In this document: positions 59,651 to 64,000 of the stretch, piece by piece
Layout of the letters: each line of letters begins with the position of its first letter
Position numbering within the stretch: the first letter of the stretch is position 1
Source of the DNA: Microbacterium stercoris
GTDB lineage: Bacteria > Actinomycetota > Actinomycetes > Actinomycetales > Microbacteriaceae
Assembly: GCF_017592545.1 (NCBI RefSeq)
Contig: NZ_JAGFOA010000002.1
Location: forward strand, 372,001-436,000
DNA length: 64,000 nt
Direction: 5' to 3'
Notes under the pieces: generated by a model
The model's database searches: none
Told to the model about the DNA's origin: nothing
Seen by the model: the letters and a program-made list of their open reading frames with translations, nothing else
Position numbers and translations under genes: made by a program

Positions 59651-61024
59651 TTGACCAAGCTCCGCCTGGCCATCGTGGGAGCCGGCCCCGCCGGCATCTA
59701 CGCCGCCGACATCCTCCTCAAGACCGAGAAGAAGTTCGATGTCTCGATCGACCTCTTCGAGCACCTCCCCGCGCCCTACGGGCTCGTGCGCTACGGCGTC
59801 GCGCCCGACCACCCGCGCATCAAGGGTGTGATCGGCGCGCTGCGCGAGGTGCTCGACCGCGGCGACATCCGTCTCTTCGGCAACGTGCGCTTCGGCGAGG
59901 ACATCACGCTCGACGACCTCAAGCGCCACTACAACGCGGTCATCTTCGCGACGGGCGCCGTGCGCGACGCCGACCTGCACATCCCCGGTATCGACGCCGA
60001 GGGCTCGTTCGGCGCCGCCGACTTCGTGAGCTGGTTCGACGGGCACCCGGATGTGCCGCGCGAGTGGCCGCTCACCTCGCCCTCGGTGGGCGTCATCGGC
60101 AACGGCAACGTGGCGCTGGATGTCGCCCGCATCCTGGCAAAGCATGCCATCGATCTGCTGCCGACCGAGGTTCCGCAGAACGTCTACGAGCTGCTCGAGG
60201 CGTCGCCGGTCACCGACGTGCACGTCTTCGGCCGGCGCGGTCCCGCGCAGGTGAAGTTCACGCCGCTGGAGCTGCGCGAGCTCGGCGAACTGCGCGATGT
60301 CGACATGGTCGTCTACGACGAGGACTTCGACTACGACGAGGCCTCGCGGGCGGCGATCGAGACCAACAAGCAGGTCAAGGTCATCGATCGGGTGCTGCAG
60401 TCGTGGCGTCAGCGCGACTCGGTCAACAATGCGGGCGGCACGGCCTCGCGCCGGTTGCACCTGCACTTCTGGGCGAAGCCCGTCGAGGTGCGCACGGGCG
60501 CCGACGGCCGCGTCGAGGCCCTGGTGTACGAGCGCACGCGACCGGATGGCCAGGGCGGCGTGGTCGGCACCGGCGAGCTGCGCGAGGTGCCGATGGGACA
60601 GCTCTACCGCGCCGTGGGCTACTTCGGGTCGCCCCTGCCCGGCGTGCCGTTCGACGAGCGCCACGGCGTCATCCCGAACCACGAGGGCCAGGTGCTGTCG
60701 CAGGACTCGAACGACCGCATCCCGGGCATGTACGCGACGGGCTGGATCAAGCGTGGCCCCGTGGGCCTCATCGGCCACACGAAGTCCGACGCGATGGAGA
60801 CCATCCAGCACCTCGTCAACGACCAGGGCTCCTGGTGGCAGCCGGCGGATCCGTCCGACGACGCGATCCCTGCGCTCCTCGCCGAGCGCGGCGTCGCGTG
60901 GACGGATCTCGAAGGCTGGCACCGTCTCGACGAGCACGAGGTGTCGCTCGGCGCGCCGCAGAACCGGGCCCGCATCAAGGTCGTCCCCCGCGAGGAGATG
61001 GTGCGGGTCTCGCGCGGCGAGTGA
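59651..61024 (+). CDS. ferredoxin/NADP reductase-like flavoprotein (FprA type)
   Basis: 457 residues from TTG 59651 (AAGG upstream). FAD loop RLAIVGAGPAGIYAADILLK, then PYGLVRYGVAPDHPRIKGVI, NADP loop VIGNGNVALDVARILAK, and the closing GWIKRGPVGLIGHTKSDAMETIQHLV, as in mycobacterial FprA and mammalian adrenodoxin reductase. Transfers electrons between NADPH and ferredoxin. A homologue near the men genes is common in actinobacteria. Confidence 0.94.
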   Translation: MTKLRLAIVGAGPAGIYAADILLKTEKKFDVSIDLFEHLPAPYGLVRYGVAPDHPRIKGVIGALREVLDRGDIRLFGNVRFGEDITLDDLKRHYNAVIFATGAVRDADLHIPGIDAEGSFGAADFVSWFDGHPDVPREWPLTSPSVGVIGNGNVALDVARILAKHAIDLLPTEVPQNVYELLEASPVTDVHVFGRRGPAQVKFTPLELRELGELRDVDMVVYDEDFDYDEASRAAIETNKQVKVIDRVLQSWRQRDSVNNAGGTASRRLHLHFWAKPVEVRTGADGRVEALVYERTRPDGQGGVVGTGELREVPMGQLYRAVGYFGSPLPGVPFDERHGVIPNHEGQVLSQDSNDRIPGMYATGWIKRGPVGLIGHTKSDAMETIQHLVNDQGSWWQPADPSDDAIPALLAERGVAWTDLEGWHRLDEHEVSLGAPQNRARIKVVPREEMVRVSRGE

Positions 61025-61116
61025 CGCCTCCCGCCATGGGGACTTCACCCCGCTGACGGGGCGTCGGGGCGGGGGACAGGATGGGCGGACACCTCCCGAG
61101 CATCGGAGTCTCCGTC

Positions 61117-62481
61117 ATGGCCATCACGACCACCGTCCCCACCTCGCTGCGGCGATCCGTCTCGAACACCCTCAAGGGCTCGGCCGGCAATCTCGTCGAG
61201 TGGTACGACGTGTACGTCTACTCGGTGTTCGCGAGCTACTTCGAGAAGCAGTTCTTCGCGGGTGACGAGGCGAACTCGACGATCTACATCTGGGCGATCT
61301 TCGGCGTCACGTTCCTCATGCGCCCCGTCGGCTCGTGGTTCTTCGGACGATTCGCGGATCGGCGGGGCCGTCGTCTCGCGCTGACCGTGTCGGTGTCGCT
61401 CATGGCCCTCTGCTCGGCCGTGGTCGCGCTGACCCCCACCGCGGCGAGCATCGGCGGCTGGGCCCTGGTGATCCTGACCCTCGCCCGGCTGCTGCAGGGC
61501 TTCGCCACCGGCGGCGAGTACGGCACGAGCGCCACCTACATGTCCGAGGCGGCCATGCCCGGCCGGCGGGGCTTCCTGTCGTCGTTCCAGTACGTGACGC
61601 TCGTCGGCGGCCACGTGCTGGCCCAGCTGACGCTGCTGATCATGGTGCTCACGCTCTCGCCCGAGCAGATCTCCGAGTGGGGCTGGCGCGTCGCCTTCGG
61701 CATCGGCGGCGTCGCGGCCGTGGTGGTGTTCTGGCTGCGCCGCACGATGGACGAGTCGCTGCGCGACGACACCATCGCCGCGGCCAAGGGCAGCCGCGGA
61801 TCCGGCTCCATGCGCGAGCTGCTTGTGCACCAATGGCGTCCGCTGCTGCTGGTCTTCCTCATCACGATGGGCGGCACGGTCGCGTTCTACACGTACTCGG
61901 TCAACGGCCCCGCGATCGTGAAGGCGTCGTTCGCGGGGGAGGACGTGGTGGCGGGCACGATCGTCAACCTCATCGCGCTGACGGGCCTGATGCTGCTGCA
62001 GCCGGTGGGCGGCTGGGTCGCCGACATCGTCGGACGCAAGACGCTGCTGGTGTTCTTCGGCATCGGCGGCGTGCTCTACACGTGGTTCCTGATCACGGCG
62101 CTGCCCGCGCAGGAGAGCCCCGTCATCGCCTTCCTGATCCTGTTCGGCGGCTTCATCATCCTGACCGGCTACACCTCGATCAACGCGGTGGTGAAGGCGC
62201 AGCTCTTCCCCACCCACATCCGGGCGCTGGGCGTCGGGTTCGGGTACGCCCTGGCGAACTCGGTGTTCGGTGGAACCGCCCCGCTGCTCTTCCAGGCGGC
62301 CTCGGCCGCGGACCGGGTGCCGCTGTTCATCGTGTACGTCACGATCGCGATCGGCGCCTCGCTGGTGGTCTATCTGCTGTTCCTGAAGAACCGCGCGCCG
62401 AACTGGATCGACGACGAGGTCGCGATGCAGGAGGCGCAGGATGTGCGCCTCGCGGCGCGCCAGGACGCGCGGGTGCGCTGA
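61117..62481 (+). CDS. MFS transporter of the metabolite:H+ symporter (KgtP/ShiA-like) family
   Basis: 454 residues from ATG 61117 with twelve hydrophobic segments. SAGNLVEWYDVYVYSVFASYF, ITFLMRPVGSWFFGRFADRRGRR-like loop 2-3 (GRFADRRGRR), LLQGFATGGEYGTSATYMSEAA and WGWRVAFGIGG are MHS-family hallmarks. Likely substrates are dicarboxylates, 2-oxoglutarate or related acids; not decidable here. An earlier in-frame ATG at 61081 would add 12 residues. Confidence 0.93.
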   Translation: MAITTTVPTSLRRSVSNTLKGSAGNLVEWYDVYVYSVFASYFEKQFFAGDEANSTIYIWAIFGVTFLMRPVGSWFFGRFADRRGRRLALTVSVSLMALCSAVVALTPTAASIGGWALVILTLARLLQGFATGGEYGTSATYMSEAAMPGRRGFLSSFQYVTLVGGHVLAQLTLLIMVLTLSPEQISEWGWRVAFGIGGVAAVVVFWLRRTMDESLRDDTIAAAKGSRGSGSMRELLVHQWRPLLLVFLITMGGTVAFYTYSVNGPAIVKASFAGEDVVAGTIVNLIALTGLMLLQPVGGWVADIVGRKTLLVFFGIGGVLYTWFLITALPAQESPVIAFLILFGGFIILTGYTSINAVVKAQLFPTHIRALGVGFGYALANSVFGGTAPLLFQAASAADRVPLFIVYVTIAIGASLVVYLLFLKNRAPNWIDDEVAMQEAQDVRLAARQDARVR

Positions 62482-62630
62482 ATTCGTGTTTCCGCGTGGT
62501 TCCGCCCGAGGAAGCGCTTTCACGGGTGTGACCGTGCGCATCCCGCTTGACGGCCCGGGACGCGCGGGGGCTATCATCCATTTGAACCGTTTCAAATCTG
62601 ACGGATCTCAAGGAAGAGAGCCCCTGCGTC
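62482..62630 (+). promoter_or_regulatory. promoter region of the sugar ABC transporter operon
   Basis: TTGACG at 62547-62552 and TATCAT at 62572-62577 (19-base spacing) form a plausible promoter. The LacI-type operator begins two bases after the -10 box, where a repressor would block initiation. AAGCGCTT at 62512-62519 upstream may be a second LacI/CcpA-like site. An AAGGAAGAGAG ribosome region precedes the ATG. Confidence 0.6.
62580..62597. promoter_or_regulatory. LacI-family operator palindrome
   Basis: ATTTGAA-CCGT-TTCAAAT: seven-base perfect arms around a centre containing CG, the standard form for LacI-family repressors. It is conspicuous as an AT-rich island. The regulator gene is not in the window. 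Confidence 0.75.
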
Positions 62631-64000
62631 ATGGTCGTCGCACCCCCCGAATCGCCGGTCCCGGCTGATCCGCCGTCCTCCCCGGCTTCGCCCCTGCTCG
62701 AGCTGACCGACGTCGCCAAGGCCTTCGGCGCGGTCGTCGCCCTGCGCTCGGGCAGCCTCGCGCTGCATCGCGGGTCGATCCACGCCCTGATCGGCGAGAA
62801 CGGCGCGGGCAAGTCCACGCTCGTGAAGATCATCGCCGGCCTGTATCAGCGCGACTCGGGCGGGTTCACGCTCGACGGCGACGAGGTCGACTTCGCCAGC
62901 ACGGCGCAGTCGAAGGCCGCCGGCATCGCGGTGATCTACCAGGAGCCGACGCTCTTCCCCGACCTCTCGGTCGTCGAGAACATCTTCATGGGGCGTCAGC
63001 CCACCACCCGCACGGGCGGCATCGACCGCCGCGCCATGCGCGAGGAGGCCGTGGCGATCTTCGACCGCCTCGGTGTGCGGATCGATCCGGATCGCGTCAC
63101 GGACGGACTCTCGATCGCCGACCAGCAGATCATCGAGATCGCCAAGGCCATCTCACTCGACGCGCGTGTGCTCATCATGGACGAGCCCACCGCCGCCCTC
63201 TCGGGAGTCGAGGTCGAGCGCCTGTTCGCCGTCGCACGGAGCCTGCGCGACGAGGGCCGAGCGCTGATGTTCATCTCGCACCGCTTCGACGAGGTGTTCG
63301 CGCTGTGCGACACCGTGACCGTGATGCGCGACGGCGCCTACGTCGCGACCACGCCGATCTCGGAGACCACGGTCGACGCGCTCGTGCGTCAGATGGTGGG
63401 GCGCGACGTGACCGACCTGTTCCCGAAGCTCGAGGCGCAGATCGGCGACGTGGTGCTCGAGGTCGAGGGGCTGAGCCGCCGCGGAGTGTTCCGCGACATC
63501 ACGTTCCAGCTGCGCGCGGGAGAGATCGTGGGACTGGCAGGCCTCGTCGGCGCCGGCCGCAGCGAGGTCGCCCGAGCCGTCTTCGGCGTGGACCGCTACG
63601 ACTCGGGCTCGGTGCGCCTGTCGGGTCGCGCGCTTCCCAAGGGCGACGTGCGGGCCGCCACCGCCCGCGGCGTCGCGCTGGTGCCCGAGGACCGTCGCAA
63701 GCAGGGCCTTGTGCTCGACCAGAGCGTCACCCGCAACACCGCGCTGGCGATCCGCAGCCGCCTCTCGAGGTGGGGTCTGCTGTGGGAGTCGCGCGAGACC
63801 GCCGCCTCGCGCGAGTGGGCCAGCCGCCTCGAGGTGAAGACCAGCGCGCTGGACACCGAGGTCGGAACCCTCTCGGGCGGAAACCAGCAGAAGGTCGTGC
63901 TGGGCAAGTGGCTCGCCACGCACCCCAGCGTGCTGATCGTCGATGAGCCCACCCGCGGCATCGACGTGGGCACCAAGTCGGAGGTGCACCGGCTGCTCTC
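62631..64000 (+). CDS. sugar ABC transporter ATP-binding protein (RbsA/MglA/LsrA type), 3' end beyond the window
   Basis: At least 456 codons, open to the window edge. It has the double-ATPase layout of monosaccharide importers. The first domain has Walker A IGENGAGKST, DGLSIADQQIIEIAKAISLD in place of a classical signature, and Walker B VLIMDEPTAAL. The second domain has LAGLVGAGRSEVARAVFG (the usual degenerate Walker A), LSGGNQQKVVLGKWLA and VLIVDEPTRGID. The full protein is normally about 500-520 residues, so only the last 50 or so are missing. The sugar is unknown; rhamnose, ribose, xylose or autoinducer-2 types are possible. Confidence 0.95.
   Translation, partial: MVVAPPESPVPADPPSSPASPLLELTDVAKAFGAVVALRSGSLALHRGSIHALIGENGAGKSTLVKIIAGLYQRDSGGFTLDGDEVDFASTAQSKAAGIAVIYQEPTLFPDLSVVENIFMGRQPTTRTGGIDRRAMREEAVAIFDRLGVRIDPDRVTDGLSIADQQIIEIAKAISLDARVLIMDEPTAALSGVEVERLFAVARSLRDEGRALMFISHRFDEVFALCDTVTVMRDGAYVATTPISETTVDALVRQMVGRDVTDLFPKLEAQIGDVVLEVEGLSRRGVFRDITFQLRAGEIVGLAGLVGAGRSEVARAVFGVDRYDSGSVRLSGRALPKGDVRAATARGVALVPEDRRKQGLVLDQSVTRNTALAIRSRLSRWGLLWESRETAASREWASRLEVKTSALDTEVGTLSGGNQQKVVLGKWLATHPSVLIVDEPTRGIDVGTKSEVHRLL

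Overview
The window is 64 kb of chromosome from a high-G+C actinobacterium. The organism is most likely a Microbacteriaceae member, with Microbacterium or a close genus as the best guess. This rests on the strongly GC-biased third codon positions, menaquinone rather than ubiquinone genes, Actinobacteria-only small families (bS22, DUF4229, F420-type LLM oxidoreductases), System II cytochrome c biogenesis, and many apparently leaderless genes. About 64 protein genes are supported. I see no rRNA, tRNA, transposase, integrase or CRISPR array.

Region by region. 1-15.5 kb holds housekeeping and stress genes: upp, tadA, an epimerase, a CDF metal exporter, proC, a Ktr/Trk potassium uptake pair, a small HTH gene next to the 32-residue ribosomal protein bS22, a membrane-anchored molybdopterin oxidoreductase, rhodanese, glutaredoxin-like and Dabb proteins, a flavin dehydrogenase and aspS. 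15.6-23.6 kb holds two small membrane proteins, a large lipoprotein of unknown role, and the block histidine phosphatase-resA-ccdA-resB-ccsB for cytochrome c maturation. 24-27.7 kb is a fructose PTS locus (DeoR regulator, EIIABC, 1-phosphofructokinase). 27.9-33.6 kb is an export locus (YhgE/Pip protein, an MMPL transporter with an extra ABC-like tail) facing a TetR regulator, with two palindromic operators between them. 33.6-61 kb is a dispersed menaquinone block: menC, menB, menE, menA, menD, menF, menG, a polyprenyl diphosphate synthase and an FprA-type ferredoxin reductase. 61-64 kb holds an MFS transporter and the start of a sugar ABC ATPase gene behind a LacI-type operator.

Two accessory modules sit inside the menaquinone block. 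A lactococcin-972-type bacteriocin gene is followed by a lipoprotein, a peptidoglycan-binding adaptor, an ABC ATPase and an FtsX-like permease (34.95-38.75 kb). This stretch is visibly less GC-rich than its surroundings. Between menB and menE lies a ribbon-helix-helix-like protein followed by a ParM/StbA actin-like ATPase (41.2-43.1 kb), which resembles a plasmid segregation pair on the chromosome. These two modules are the best candidates for an undescribed system.

The intergenic DNA is unusual. Two repeat families (a TCGACTCGCT/CGCTCGACGA type and a GGTCAC-AACCGCCG / CGGCGAGT-GTGACC type) fill most gaps longer than 100 bases. They include an approximately 1.07 kb repeat field at 51.4-52.5 kb. 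Gene order (proC-HTH-bS22, then the cytochrome c block, then the men genes) resembles, from memory, the mycobacterial Rv0500-Rv0562 region.
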